Shown here: one piece after another, positions 42,755-54,114 of the stretch | How positions within the stretch are numbered: the stretch's first letter is position 1 | Layout: every line of letters starts with the position of its first letter | From: Emiliania huxleyi CCMP1516 | Lineage: Eukaryota > Haptophyta > Isochrysidales > Noelaerhabdaceae | DNA: 64,000 bases | Assembly: GCF_000372725.1 (NCBI RefSeq) | Contig: NW_005200333.1 | Location: 201,288 to 265,287, forward strand | Direction: 5' to 3' | Position numbers and translations under genes: made by a program | The notes under the pieces: model-generated | What the model was told of the DNA's origin: nothing | Seen by the model: only the letters and a program-made list of their open reading frames with translations | Database searches by the model: none

Positions 42755-45423
42755 CTACTCGACGATGGGCGGCAGCGTGTCCAGAGACGAGAAGTGGTCG
42801 GAGGAAGCGGCGGCGTTGTGGACGACGCGTCTTCGACATGTCGTTCGGGCGGCCTGGCTCCCGTCCTCCAGGAGGAAGTCGTGCGCGCCAACGGTCTCCT
42901 CCTCTTCTCCGGCCTCCTCCTCGCCCCCGTCCTCCGCCTCGCCCCCCTCTTCCTCCCCCTCCACGCCCGCCGCGCCCTCGCCCTCCTCGCCGTGCGTCAG
43001 CGCGTACAGCATTCGCTCAAACTCAATCTGCCGCACCGCCTCCGCCTCCAGCTGGCGCCGCCGCGCCACCTCTGTCTCCGCCAACGCCCTCTCTCGCCGC
43101 CACGAGACGCCGAACGCCTCGCGCACGCCGAGGTTGGCAAATGCGGCGCCCACGAGCAGCATCGCCGGGTCACCGAGCATGAGCAAGCCGAGCGACTCGC
43201 CAGTCACCTAACGCGCACCGGGGCGCCGCCTCGGGCAAGCTGTGGGGCAAGCTGAGCGGGCAAGCCGTGGGGCAACCTGCGCCACTCGCGCGTCGCGCGC
43301 CAGGCAAGCGCACCTGCGGCCGGACAACGGAAGAGGGGGGGGGGGGGGGGGGGCCTCACCAAATCTCACCTCCTGATGACCCCCTGTGAGCCCGCGAGGG
43401 CCGCCGGTCCCCACGTCGCTCAGGGGGGGGCCCCCGACAGGCCACATGGGTCCGACCCCGGTAGGGGACCTAAAAAAGCCCCCCCCAAAAAATAATAAGG
43501 GAGGCCCACGGGCACGGGCCCCAAATACGTCAGGGACCCAAAATCGGGGCCCTCCGAGGGCAAACCCGGGGGGCCCGCCCCCGCCGGGCCCGCCGGGCCC
43601 GCCGCCGCCGGGCCCGCCGGGCCCTCTTTTGGGCGAACCCAAAAAAGGGGGCCAACCCTTGGCAAAAAGCGACCGGAGGCGAGTGAGGCGAGTTCGAGCT
43701 GTGGGTTTGTCGCCGGCAGGTGCGCGGTGAGCCTGCCAGACACGATGGAGGTAATGACTGCAGGCAGCCCGTCGCCGGCGGGTCGGACGTGGCGGAGCGT
43801 CGCGAGCGGGAGGACTAACACGACTAGTATGATCCCCAAGACGGCTAGGACCGAGGTCGCCTCGAGCGCGGGTTGTGCCTCCTTGGCGCGCCGCATTTCG
43901 CCCGTCTCGCCGCGGCTCTGGCTGACGAGGTAGAGGAGTGTCCCTGCGCCCGAGCACCAGCCGAGGAAGAGGTTGATCCGTAGCAGCGGGCCTGCGCCGA
44001 GGGGATCCGAGAAGGCTCAGGGCGAGCATGCGCCGAGGGGGAGACAGCTCCGCTCACGCAATCCGCCCTGCGACCACTCGAGTTCGATGCGCGCCGTATC
44101 GACGATCGCCTCGCTGCCGCCGCCGCCGCCCTCGCCTCCGCGGCCGTGCAGGTCGAGCACGGCGCCAATCTCGGAGACCGTCCGCTCGCGCTGCATCGTG
44201 CGGTGCAGTGCGGTCTGAACGACGATCCGAGCGGCCGCGGCGCAAGCAAGGAGGGTGACGGGGCCACACGCCAGCCAGCGCGCCACCGACTCGCCGCGCA
44301 GCGACGCGAAATGGACGTGGACGGCGGCCGAGGCGAGCGCGACGGCGGCGAGGCAGCTGAGGCGGACGCGGCGCGAGGCGGGCAGGAGGCCTGTTCAGGC
44401 GCACGGCACTGCGTCTCGGCTGTGTCTAGGCTGCGTGGCGGCGCCAGGCGGGGGGCAGGAGGCCGAAGAGCCAGCCCGCGTAAAAGTAGAGGGAGGGGAC
44501 GACCCTGACGACGACGGCTGCCTCGGCGGTGGCAGCGAGCGGGTCGGTGCGGATGAGGTGGAGGCGGCCGAGGTGACGGAGGACCCAGGCGACGGTGAGG
44601 ACGACGAAGCCGGTCGTCTCCCGCACCTCGAGCGGCCCGACCCGAAGCAGCCGCGCGCCTGCTCACAGCTGCTGCGGTGGAGAGAGGCGCGCTCGTCTGC
44701 ACCCTCGGGACCAGAGGCGGGGCAGGCGCGCGCGCCGCGAGGGCGCAGCTGCCACGCGGCGGAGAGGGCGAGGCCGACGAGCGAGAGGCCGAGGCACACG
44801 GTCGACGTCCGCTGGTGCGCGATGTTCATCCAGAGGATAACGCCGGCGATGGCGGTGGTCCCCGCAGCAGGCAGCAGCGAGACGAGCGCCAGCTGCCTCC
44901 GGACGGTCACCTGGAAGGGAGACTCCTTGACCGCGCCCGAGCGGCGCGCGCGAATCCATTGCTGGACCTGGACGGCGGCGGCGCGGCAGCGCACGAAGCG
45001 TCGCCTCCTCGCCCTCGCCCGGGCGGCAGCCTGGGCGATGACCGCGGCAGCATGCTCGACGGCAGAGATGGGTGAGCGGCGGCCCACGGTCGCCAGCGCC
45101 AAGAGCTGCTTCAGCGCCGCCTCCTCCCTCCTGGCCGTGCTGAGCGCCGACGAGAGGAGCCCGAGCCGGCGGCCCATGGTGGAAGCCCGCGAGCGTCGGC
45201 CAGCAGAGTGCGAGTGCGAGCGAGACGAGGAGGAGCGGCGGCTGGAGTGAGAGTGAGAGCGCGAGGAGGTGGTGTCGAGCAAGTGTTCGTCTCGAGTCGT
45301 CGTAGTCTCGTTGTGCTCCTCTGCCTCGTGCTCCTCTGCCTCCTGCTTCAACATCTCGGCGGCGCGAGCCGCAGACGACTCGATCAGCGCCGCGAGCTTC
45401 GCACGCTGAATGTCGGCGAGCAT
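42755..45423 (-). CDS. Multi-pass membrane protein of unknown function
   Basis: Five exons (44712-45423, 44464-44658, 44058-44390, 43744-43991, 42755-43207) close in phase to 646 residues. The N-terminus is helical and Ser/His-rich (TTSSRSHSHSSRRSSSSRSH). Hydrophobic segments include LALVSLLPAAGTTAIAGVIL, VCLGLSLVGLALSAAW, GFVVLTVAWVL, LSCLAAVALASAAV and VLAVLGIILVVLVLPL. A charged coil (ALAETEVARRRQLEAEAVRQ) and an acidic run follow. I recognise no family. Intron 44391-44463 (GC-AG) and intron 43208-43743 are both bounded by exon-like direct repeats. The latter contains a strange homopolymer-rich stretch. Confidence 0.7.
43335..43680. other. Homopolymer-rich stretch inside an intron
   Basis: Long G, C and A runs (18 G near 43336, repeated GGGCCC, CCCCCCAAAAAATAATAAGG) unlike the rest of the window. 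It may be low-quality assembled sequence or true low complexity. Confidence 0.5.
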
Positions 45424-46745
45424 TCAGAAAGCTGTGTGGGGGGGTGCGGCCACAGCCACTGCTCGCGTGGGCTTCCCATGTCCATCTCCAGGAGGCTGAA
45501 AGAATTATCAGTGTGTGAATGTTATAAACACGGACTAACTAAGAGTTTATAAACACACCTGGTTCACGACTATTTAAGACTATTTAACAGGATCGCCCGC
45601 TCCCGCGTGAAGTTCAATTAAACGCGCGTTTATTTGAACTGATAAACCTCAATCATAAACTCAATAAACAGGGCCCTGTTCGCGCGTCCCTCTTCGATCG
45701 GTCGCTCGTCCCTGTTCACGCATTAACTCTTGTCTTTCGGAGGGACGGACGCTGGACCAGCTGGGGGGACGAAACCTGAATTCTATTCTCTCGGGCCGCG
45801 GCTGCCCAGATAGCAGACCCCCCCAGCAGCAGAGCGCTGCTGCTAGGGGGGGGGGGTCCCGACCCCCCCAGCAGCAGAAGGCATTGGACCCAGCTCTCCC
45901 GCCTCTTCGCCGCCGCCGCCCCCTCCCACCTCGGCTCGTGTTTCAGTGCTACGCTAGATTTTGGTCGGTTGTGTTCACCGCGCCTTCGAGCCCAATACAC
46001 CTTCGTCGTGTCGAGTGCTGGCGTTTTACTAAAGACTTGTGAGATGTGACCATGGTGAGTCTATCTTGTACTACCACACTAAAAGCCGTATAGTGAGCCA
46101 CTCACTCGGGCGTCTCGGCTGACGTTGATCGATCAGCGTTGATCTCCCTAGCCTATCGGTCCCCCGCTCGATCCTCGGATCGCTCGCTCGTCGAAATCGA
46201 TCGACTTAGCTGTCGTAGTGGAGCCGATACACTTTTCTTTTTTCGAAAACGCGCGCGGCACGAGAGGCGTAGAAGAGAGACTGGCGTGCCCCGCGCCCGG
46301 CTGGCAGTAGGAGGGTACGCCGGTGAGACCACTGGTTTTGGTGCCCCCAGCAGCAGAGCGCTGCTGCTGGGGGGGGGTCCCGACCCCCCCAGCAGCAGAG
46401 CGCTGCTGGTGGGGGGGGGGGGGGGGGTCCGGCCAGCCCTTAAAAGTGCCGGGGGGGGTACGAGCAGTGGGTGCGGCCGCTCCCACCCCCGCGCCCGCGC
46501 CCGCAGCGTCCGTGCGCGCGAGGATGGCGGCGACGCGCTCCTTCTGCCGAGCCTTCGCCTCCGCCTTCTCCTCCTTGGCGTCCGCCTCCATGACCCGCAC
46601 CACCTGCTCCCTCCACACGGCGACCCGCCCGGCCAGCCCTGTTCACAACGGGGTTCCCTACAATCTGGCTTTCATACGTCGCCACGAGCTGTGTCGCGTT
46701 TGGACCGGGTCGCCAGGGAGGTACATGTTCTCCAGACGAGAGCAT
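45424..46745. other. Intergenic region with CAGCAG hairpin repeats
   Basis: Short near-perfect palindromes (CAGCAGAGCGCTGCTG core flanked by C and G runs) lie at about 45827-45862, 46345-46376 and 46386-46425. A further half copy lies at 45868-45880. A minus-strand frame at 46440-46618 encodes a charged helix (EEKAEAKARQKERVAAIL) and could be a stray exon. 45480-45680 is relatively AT-rich. Confidence 0.6.
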
Positions 46746-47866
46746 ATGCCATTCAAGCTCTCCATTCTCCTTGCCCTCGTGGCCGAGGGAAACGGCGCAT
46801 GTTGCAGTCCCAATGAGTTCTGTGGCGGTGACGGAAAGCTATGTCACGAGAACACCTGCAACAACCTGTTGCAGTACGCGTGCGGTGTCCTATCGTGCTG
46901 CTCGTGCCAAACATCTTCTGTACTCACGGCTTCAGGGCTCTGCACGTATCAGCACTGCTCCAACGGCGTCGCATTTTGCCTCCAGGTCACTGAGATTGCT
47001 GGAGGTACCCTGCTCTCTGACAGGGAGCGCAAGAGCATCGTGAGCTGCGACGGCAGCTTCGTCCCCAACATCACCGCCGCTTGCGATGAAATCCACGAGC
47101 CGGGCAACGACCATATAACCATCGGCTACGATTCGACTTGCGACCCGAGGTGGAACAGCGCTGGCTGCGAGTGTGTGCGCCTCTCTTGAAACAACTGTTG
47201 GTCTTGCACACCGCGTCGCGTGCCCTCTCCCCAGCGACGAGCGGACACGCCGTGCCGCGTGCTGAGCCCGCGCGCCCCGTCTGCAGGACGATCCCTTACT
47301 TCCTCCCGTTCGTTCCGGCGCGCTCGCCTCTGCCACCGCCGCCGCCACCCTCACCTCGTCCGCCGAATCCGCCCACACGCCCTCCCTCATCGCCGCCGTC
47401 GCCGCCGGCCCTGCCACCGCCGCCGCCCTCGCCGATGCCCTCACCACCGCCGCCGCCCCCTTCCTCGCCGCCCTCGCCGCCGCCCCCTTCCTCGCCGCCG
47501 TCGCCGCCGCCGCCGAGCCCGCCGCCTTCTGTGCCGCCACCCACCATGCCGCCACCGAGCCCGCCACCGAGCCCGCCGCCTCCGTCCCCGCCGCCTCCGT
47601 CCCCGCCGCCCGGGCCGCCGCCGACCCTCCGGGTGAGCATGGGCGCAGTCCTCCAAGCCGTACTTGGCAACGCGGCGCTGCCGGCAGACGGGCCGACAGG
47701 TCTGGCCTCGGCCCTGCTCCTGTCCGGCACCGTTGCGCTGCTGAGTGGAGTCCGCTGCCTCGGTAAGTTCGGTGCCGCTTCCGCCCGCAAGCGCTGGAGG
47801 GCGGCTCAAGCTGTGCGGCACGGTCGGGTGCAGCTAGAGGATGACCCCGAGCGAGCAGAGAGGTAA
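46746..47866 (+). CDS. Cys-rich, Pro-rich single-pass surface protein
   Basis: Two exons (46746-47170 and 47287-47866, GT-AG) close in phase to about 334 residues. A signal peptide (FKLSILLALVAEGNGA) leads into a Cys-rich ectodomain of about 125 residues (ACCSPNEFCGGDGKLCHENT, YACGVLSCCSCQ). After it come a long Ser-Pro linker of pherophorin/extensin type (PPSPPPPSPPPPSPPP), a membrane helix (LASALLLSGTVALLSGV) and a short basic tail. The Ser-Pro linker is a usual target of hydroxyproline glycosylation in algal cell-surface proteins. An ATG at 46725 in frame is an alternative start. The ligand is unknown. Confidence 0.72.
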
Positions 47867-48556
47867 TGCTGCCGACTCGAGCAGACCCACAACGCTGACT
47901 CTCTTCACGCCTTCAGCTGTGAACAGGCGAGAGCAGATACGGCTGCTCGGCCTGATCGACCAGCTCTATAAGCTCGTGAGCCTGCTCTCCGCTGTCAGGA
48001 GGCAGTGCTACGGCGCACCGCAGAGGCTCACCAATCGGGATGAAGCCAGCGCTCTGCACCAGGTACACGAACGCAGGGATGAGACCCGCCGTCCAGCGCC
48101 GACTGCCCGCGTCCTCGGCGCCGGCCTCATGAGCGGCGGCGGCCGGCGTGCTTTGACTCATTCTCTCGTGCCCATGTCATCGCCGACGTTGAAGTGAGAC
48201 TCCATACGATCCACGGCAGTCTCGCCCGGCGCCCGCGTCGGGACGGCCGCCATTGCGGTCGGCGCCACCTCCTCTTCCCCCTCCCCCCCCTCCCCCCCCC
48301 CCCCCTCCCCCCGCGGCCACTGCCGCGCGGCCACCAGCGCGACCGACCCCACCCCCCTTCCCCGACCCCGCCCTAAACGCCCCCGAAAGCGAAGACCGCA
48401 CCACGAACACCACGATGTGGGCTGGAGTTCGCATAACACACGTTATTGCATGATATCATGATATCAATAAAACGGTGTTCCGGAACGGTGTGTGAACTAC
48501 CGTACGCGGCTCTGCCACCAGTAGCTAGTCGAAGTAGCTAGTAGAGCACTGCCCAC
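47867..48556. other. Intergenic region
   Basis: No gene supported. 48270-48370 is C-rich. Short direct copies of CGAAGTAGCTAG-like sequence occur near 48525. Confidence 0.4.
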
Positions 48557-49975
48557 TCAGCCTGGGGGCGTGGCCGAGCACCTCGCGCGCAGCGCCGCCA
48601 AGCCCTTCAGCGTCTCCCAGTGGCAGCAATGGTCGCCGCACAAGCGCTCCGCCTCGGCCGCCCCAGCAGGGGTGGGGAGGAAGGCCGGCCTCGCCGCGGC
48701 GAGGAGGAGATACGCGGCGATCTTGTCGAGGTCGTGCGACATCGACTTGGCAAACGCGCGCGTCTGCTGCTGCAGCGCGGCGAGCTTCCTCGGGATCGTC
48801 GTCACCATCGTAGCGTCTTCAATCGTGGGCTGGATCCGAAAGTAGAAAGGGTGGCCGCACTCGTTGGCTATCGCTGGCAGGAGTGTGTCGTGCACGTCGG
48901 CGTGCGTGCGGTTGCTGTCGAAGGCCATGTCGAGCATGGCCGGAATCCAGTACGAGGCTGGGCTCGACGTCCTCGCAATCGGCGCCTGTGCCTGACGCAT
49001 CTGCCCCGTCCCAAGGCTCACGATGATGCCGATCCGCCGGCCAGGCCAGCGGCGTCGCGCCTCGCGGATAGCGAGCTTCGTCGGGTTGTTCGCTACCACA
49101 GCGCCATCCACAAACACCTTCCCTCCTCGCTCGACGGGAGGGAAGAGGCCCGGCGCCGCTGTCGTGGCGAGGACAAGATCCTCGATAGGCCAGTCCGACT
49201 CCCCGTCGATCGCTCCGGGATTGGCGTAGGAGCGAGGGCTTCTCGGAGCGGACGTCTCGCCACTGGAATAGGGGAGCTCATAGTTGCGCACCAAGAAGGG
49301 CTGCCACCCTCCACCCTCGTGGAACGCGGTCACGACCGCTACGTGCGGAGGCGTCGCGGTGCGGGGCTCGCAAGGTGGCGCAGGTCGCGGAGCGGGGTCG
49401 GCCCCATGTCGCCTGGCGGGTGCGCACGACTGAGCGACCTGGCGAGCGGCGGCACTCGTGCACTCGTGCCCCGTCACCAGCAGGTTTGTTTTGCTCCGCT
49501 GCTCAAGCACCTTCCTCACGCGCTCGAGGCTGGCACGGTAATCCCTGCAACCCTCCCCTAGGGCAGAGGCGAATGCCACATGTATTGCGGCCACGCCGCC
49601 CGTGCTCGTGCCCACCACCAGGTCAAAGAGACCGCCGATTGGTATGCCCGTCCGCTCCTCTATCGCCTCCAGCAGCGTGGCCAGCACAAGCCCCTTCATG
49701 CCTCCGCCGTCCAGGGTGAGGATGCACAGGGGAGCGTGCTCGCTAGAGGCAACCTTTTTGCTGCGAATCCGCGGCATCCGCAGCGGTGGCCTGGAGCGGC
49801 GGCCAGTCAGCAAGAAGGCAACCAGAACCACAATTGCGACGGTCAACCCGGAGAGCAGCAATGCGCCTTCTGCTTCCGCCTGCAGCAGCGCGCCATTACT
49901 CGCCGCCTCTGGCTCGAGCAATGCCCCACCCGTCGTCGCCTGCGCGTGTGCGCTCGCGGGACTCTCCGGCTCCAT
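48557..49975 (-). CDS. Membrane-anchored patatin-like phospholipase
   Basis: Open frame of 472 residues from the ATG at 49975. A membrane helix lies at about 40-60 (LSGLTVAIVVLVAFLLTGRR). The patatin catalytic set is complete: oxyanion loop DGGGMKG, nucleophile elbow GTSTGG and the DGA dyad in VDGAVVANNP, together with TTAAPGLFPP. Members hydrolyse acyl lipids. Residues about 175-205 (SCAPARRHGADPAPRPAPPC) are Pro/Arg-rich and could hide an in-frame intron. It is probably active on membrane lipid. Confidence 0.9.
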   Translation of the reverse strand: MEPESPASAHAQATTGGALLEPEAASNGALLQAEAEGALLLSGLTVAIVVLVAFLLTGRRSRPPLRMPRIRSKKVASSEHAPLCILTLDGGGMKGLVLATLLEAIEERTGIPIGGLFDLVVGTSTGGVAAIHVAFASALGEGCRDYRASLERVRKVLEQRSKTNLLVTGHECTSAAARQVAQSCAPARRHGADPAPRPAPPCEPRTATPPHVAVVTAFHEGGGWQPFLVRNYELPYSSGETSAPRSPRSYANPGAIDGESDWPIEDLVLATTAAPGLFPPVERGGKVFVDGAVVANNPTKLAIREARRRWPGRRIGIIVSLGTGQMRQAQAPIARTSSPASYWIPAMLDMAFDSNRTHADVHDTLLPAIANECGHPFYFRIQPTIEDATMVTTIPRKLAALQQQTRAFAKSMSHDLDKIAAYLLLAAARPAFLPTPAGAAEAERLCGDHCCHWETLKGLAALRARCSATPPG

Positions 49976-51910
49976 CGGCCGGGGGCACTTGGAGCACTTG
50001 GAGTGCAGTCATCCGGGGATGCGCGTTTTTCGCTCATTCGTTCCAATTAAGCACTGGTTTATGGAGAGAGAGAGAGAAGGCCCCTATCTCTCAGTCTCTC
50101 TCTTCTTGTTGGTGACACACCGATTCGAGTCGACTGGTGTGTGTCGTTCTTGGTTTCCTATCTCAAACTTCCTTCAAAAACGCCGTTGGGTCGTGTCGCC
50201 TCCCCTCCCCGGGAGGTCGGCCCAGCTCTCCCTCGTCGACCAATCGCGCCCGCTTCCGCGGTCTCTCTCTATAGTACTCGGTTCGCCCTCCCCCTTCCGC
50301 TGACTCCTCATCGAACCCGGGAGGCGTGGTCCTCCTTGTCGTAGTTCATGCGGCCCGGCTTTCCCAACCAGGAGCCGGCCATGGTGCTGCCCGACATCGT
50401 TTTACCTCCAAAAGTGAGCTGGATTTTTTCCTATTACGGCTTTTAACTTGGGGAGCTGTTGGGTTGACGTCTTGTGCCGCGGCCGCCGAGCTGGGCTGCA
50501 CGCGCTCCTTTCCCCCGCTAAACAATAACCGCAGCACGTCCCCAACGACTACCCTCAGCCTACCCAGAACCGAACTCTCGTGTACACATCAGTCTCGTAC
50601 AAGGACACTCACCATTGGCGGCTACCGACACGCTGCTCGTACGATTCTTTGCAGACTGACCATGCCCCCGCCTAGCCAGCGCTGCCCCGACCAGGCAGCG
50701 GCGCGCCACCCGGTCATCGCAATGCCGGCCCTGTCAGCAGAAGCACCCGCTGACAATGTGCGCGTCCATGACAACCACGGCTCCATGGCGAATTCATATC
50801 TAGCCCTGCGCCCTCGAGTGCCGATATCGCATATGGCAGCGTCACCGAGGTCAGACTCATTACGCCGCAGTCTTCCGCTATTTGAACAAACGCTCGGGCT
50901 TGAAGGGCTTGAAGACAGCGAATGGCCTTCCCACCTTGCCTTGTCCATGCATTTGCGCAAGAGTCCCAATCAATCTCCCCACCGATTCTCCTTCTGCCTG
51001 GGACCAGCCCTCCGAAGCCTTGACCGCGTCGCGGCGACAACATGCCTTGGCGCGCTTCCCCTCTGGTGTACGGTAGCACGTCTGGCGCGAACGGCTACGG
51101 CCTTGCTCTCCACGACCACGGTCTCGTATGAACCTCGGTTGGTCAGGAGCCATCTCCATGTCCCCCGCTACTGTAGGTGGGCGCCGCTCGCGCACACCCA
51201 CTCACCCAGTTGCAACAATCAACTCTAGACCCCGTCAACTCAGAGTGTCAACCACGACTCCCGACACGGGAACACTGCACCTCATTCAGCCACAGACGCC
51301 GCAGCGGCCGGGCGTGTCCTCTGAGCTCTGTCCTGACTTGACACGCGGCGACGGCGACTGAGCAGCCTGCGAGCTCACTGCCCTGCCTTGATTCCTTCGG
51401 ACCACTAAACCGCTCTACCTATCCCATCCATTACCGTGCCCCATGTTCACGTGCGGCCGTTTTACCAGGCGCCCAACCGACGGCCGCGCCGCGATTTACT
51501 CTCGGCGTTCGCCTCTCGCCCTGCTGCAGCATCCGTTCCCATCTCTGGCTGCCGTTCGCCGAGCGCCTCCTCAAAGCATGCGAGAATCTCGTCGCTCTGA
51601 AGGTCAGCCTCGAGCACGTCGTCGGCAGCGCGGATGCTCGCCCGGCCGGTCGGCCCTCGAGACCTCACAGTGGCGGCCGCCTCTGACAGCGGCGGCAGCC
51701 TCCCAAGCTGGCCACGCATCATGCTGCGCTTCGCGGCAATCGCGTAACGGGAGGCTCGCTGGCTTTTTGTGGCTTTTTGGACGGCTTTTTTGGATTCTCC
51801 CGCCCTCCAACCCCTCTCTTGGCTTTTTTCTCTTCCTGAGCGGATGCAGCTGGGCGGAGGACGGTTGTTCTTCCAAAGGGTAAAAAATGGGAGGAGGGCT
51901 GGTTGTCCTT
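49976..51910. other. Intergenic region, lower GC
   Basis: A reverse-oriented end fragment of dispersed repeat A lies at 49990-50018, directly upstream of the patatin start. A 300-codon open frame (50326-51228, plus) has no domain, Leu/Ser/Thr/Arg-rich composition and no clear start context, so I leave it uncalled. A second short frame at 51443-51883 is equally unconvincing. Confidence 0.4.
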
Positions 51911-52389
51911 TGGCCTAAGCACAATATTCTCGAATATCTCCGAGAATATAGATGGTCCCGCGCACTTTCGTATTCGAGAATATTCTCGAGAATATAGATG
52001 CCCCGGCGCGGCTTTTTCTCAAGAATCTATGAGTTTTCTTCAGCCCTTGACCTTGGTTGACCTCGAGTCTCAAGATATTCTTGAATATTCTCGCCGTTAC
52101 ATCGCGGCGTCTAGAACGGTCTTGACTAGAGCTTCTCGAAACAGCTCTTTTGCCCCCTCAAAAGTAGGTTTTGGGTCGATGCAGACGGAAATCTTTAAGT
52201 TTTGGACGTTCCTGAGCGGTTTGGGAGCACAAACCTCTACTTTAGAGCGATTTTTGGCGTCCGCTGACCTCTCGCGTGGTGAAAATATTCTCAATATTCG
52301 AGAATATTCTCGAGAATATAGATGGTCTGGCGAGAATATAAGCAAAAGAATATAGATAGTACTTGGCGAGAAAAACGTGCTTAGGCTAA
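51911..52389. mobile_element. MITE with terminal inverted repeats and target duplication
   Basis: A 479-bp element with ends TGGCCTAAGCAC and GTGCTTAGGCTAA (inverted, one mismatch plus one extra base). It is flanked on both sides by GTTGTCCTT (51902-51910 and 52390-52398). An 8-9 bp target duplication suggests a hAT-like origin. Both subterminal zones carry palindromic copies of GAGAATATTCTCGAGAATAT and ATATAGATG, resembling transposase subterminal sites. There is no coding capacity, so it is non-autonomous. Confidence 0.85.
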
Positions 52390-52772
52390 GTTGTCCTTGG
52401 CAAATCAAAGCGCTTGCGCTTCGGCGGTTAGTGCACTAACCTCCGAGAAACCCTTCAGGTCGCTCCTCATCGCAAACCCCGTCAGCAGTTCACCCTCGGG
52501 TATGTTCGTAAGAACCACATACACAGAAGATCATCCGGCCGTTACCGCGCCGCCCTCGCCCCGCCCCGCTGCCGCCCCCCGCTCAGCCGTTCGGCCCGCC
52601 GACCGATGTCCTGCCTGCCGTCCGTTGCCGCCGTGCCGCCTTACCGCCGACCCTTACCGTGCCGCGCCGCCTTCGCGCGCGAATTGTTTTTTTTTTCGCG
52701 AAGGATCTCTCGGATATCTCTCGCACTCGCGCGCCTTGTGTGGGGTGTGTGGGCTGTGTGGTTCTCCAGCCC

Positions 52773-53495
52773 ATGGCTAGACAGCTCCACCCCCTGTTGG
52801 CGCAACAGTTGGAGAGCGCCGGGGTGGACCTGCCAAGCTTGGGACACCACGGCTCCAGCCTGCTTTCGCTGCTTCACGAGATTTCCAGGACTTACGAGCG
52901 GGCAAACGTGCCCTGCCCTCCGTCTACGGCGCCGCTGCCACGGTCGCGGCCATCCTCGCTCGGCGCGGCCACAGCTGTCCATGCCTGCAACACGGCGACG
53001 AGCTCACCGGGGCCCTCCGTCTCGAGCGGCGACCCGGTGATCGCGCACGCCGAGGTGCTCGAGAACTTGGGCGGCAACCCAGAGGCGCGCCCCGCCTGCC
53101 TCTCACCTGGCCGCCGCGGCTAACGCCGCCGCCGTCACCGTCACCGCCACCCCCACCCCCACCCCCACCGCCACCGCCGCCCATGCGCACAGGTGCTGAA
53201 GCGTATCCTCGCGAAGTTCCGCACCCGCGCCTCGAGCTGCATAGAGACCCTCCGGCGGCTCCACGCCGAGCAGGAGTGGCTTGCCTTTCGGCGAGAGGCG
53301 CACTCGCTCAAGGGCTCGTCGGGCTATATCGCGGCGTGGCGGCTGCACAAGGCGGCCTTCACACTGCAGCGCGTGGCGGAGGCGACAAACGAGGGCAAGC
53401 CGCCCGAGATGCCGGTGGAGGAGGCGATGGCGGCGCTCGAGGCGGAGATTGGGCTCGTATTGGCCGAGATTGACAAGACGATGGGCGAGGAGTGA
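52773..53495 (+). CDS. Histidine phosphotransfer (HPt) protein
   Basis: Two exons (52773-53084, 53193-53495) joined by a 108-bp GC-AG intron, phase 0; 204 residues. Exon 2 encodes an HPt four-helix domain with phospho-acceptor motif AHSLKGSSGYI and helices CIETLRRLHAEQEWLAF and AALEAEIGLVLAEIDKTM. HPt proteins carry phosphate between hybrid histidine kinases and response regulators; no partner lies nearby. The N-terminal half (LHPLLAQQLESAGVDLPSLG) is of unknown role. The intron is filled with CCCCCA/CCGCCA repeats. Confidence 0.85.
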
Positions 53496-54114
53496 GGCAC
53501 AAGCATCGCCACGATTACTGCGTAGCACGTTACTGCGCGCTGAATATCTCAACGACTGGTACGTGATAGCTGATACACGCTCCGCTCTCGTCTGGGAGCG
53601 CTCTGGAGCGCTAAGGGTAAGGCCTCTTAGCGCTCAGCGTACAGCGAACAGCGTCAGTGATTAGGATTATATATAGCATATAGGGCCGCCTATTAATACA
53701 TTTAGGCCGCTGTGGCGGTGTCGGGCCTGTGCCGCGCTGTGCAGCGCGAAACCGAATGATCTCGTCAATACTATGTGAAATGCTCAAGACACCCATGCAT
53801 GCACGAAAAAGCGCGGCGCCGCGCCCTCCTGGCTCCTGCCTGTCCACCCCCTCCCCACACGTCGCCGCCACGTGCACGACGACTGGAGCGTGCGGAGAGA
53901 GCCGACGCGGGGGGGGGACAAGCACCCTTCAAGCTGATGAGTGGGCCCGCGTGCGGGGGGGCACGCACGGGGTGGGGGGGTTTGGGGGCGGGGGTGCAGG
54001 GCTGCGTGTCGGGGCTTCAGAGGGGCGGGCAGCTAGAGGGGGCATGTGCGAACGAGGGGGGTGGGGCGGGTTCGTCGGCTGAGGCCCCAAAATGGCGGAG
54101 ACAGGCGCCGCGCA
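53496..54114. other. Intergenic region
   Basis: 53880-54060 is strongly G-rich. I see no gene. Confidence 0.4.

Noticed and set aside
50326..51228. 300-codon plus-strand open frame
   Set aside because: No domain, no homologous motif, composition unlike neighbours and no splice or start context; not supported as a gene.
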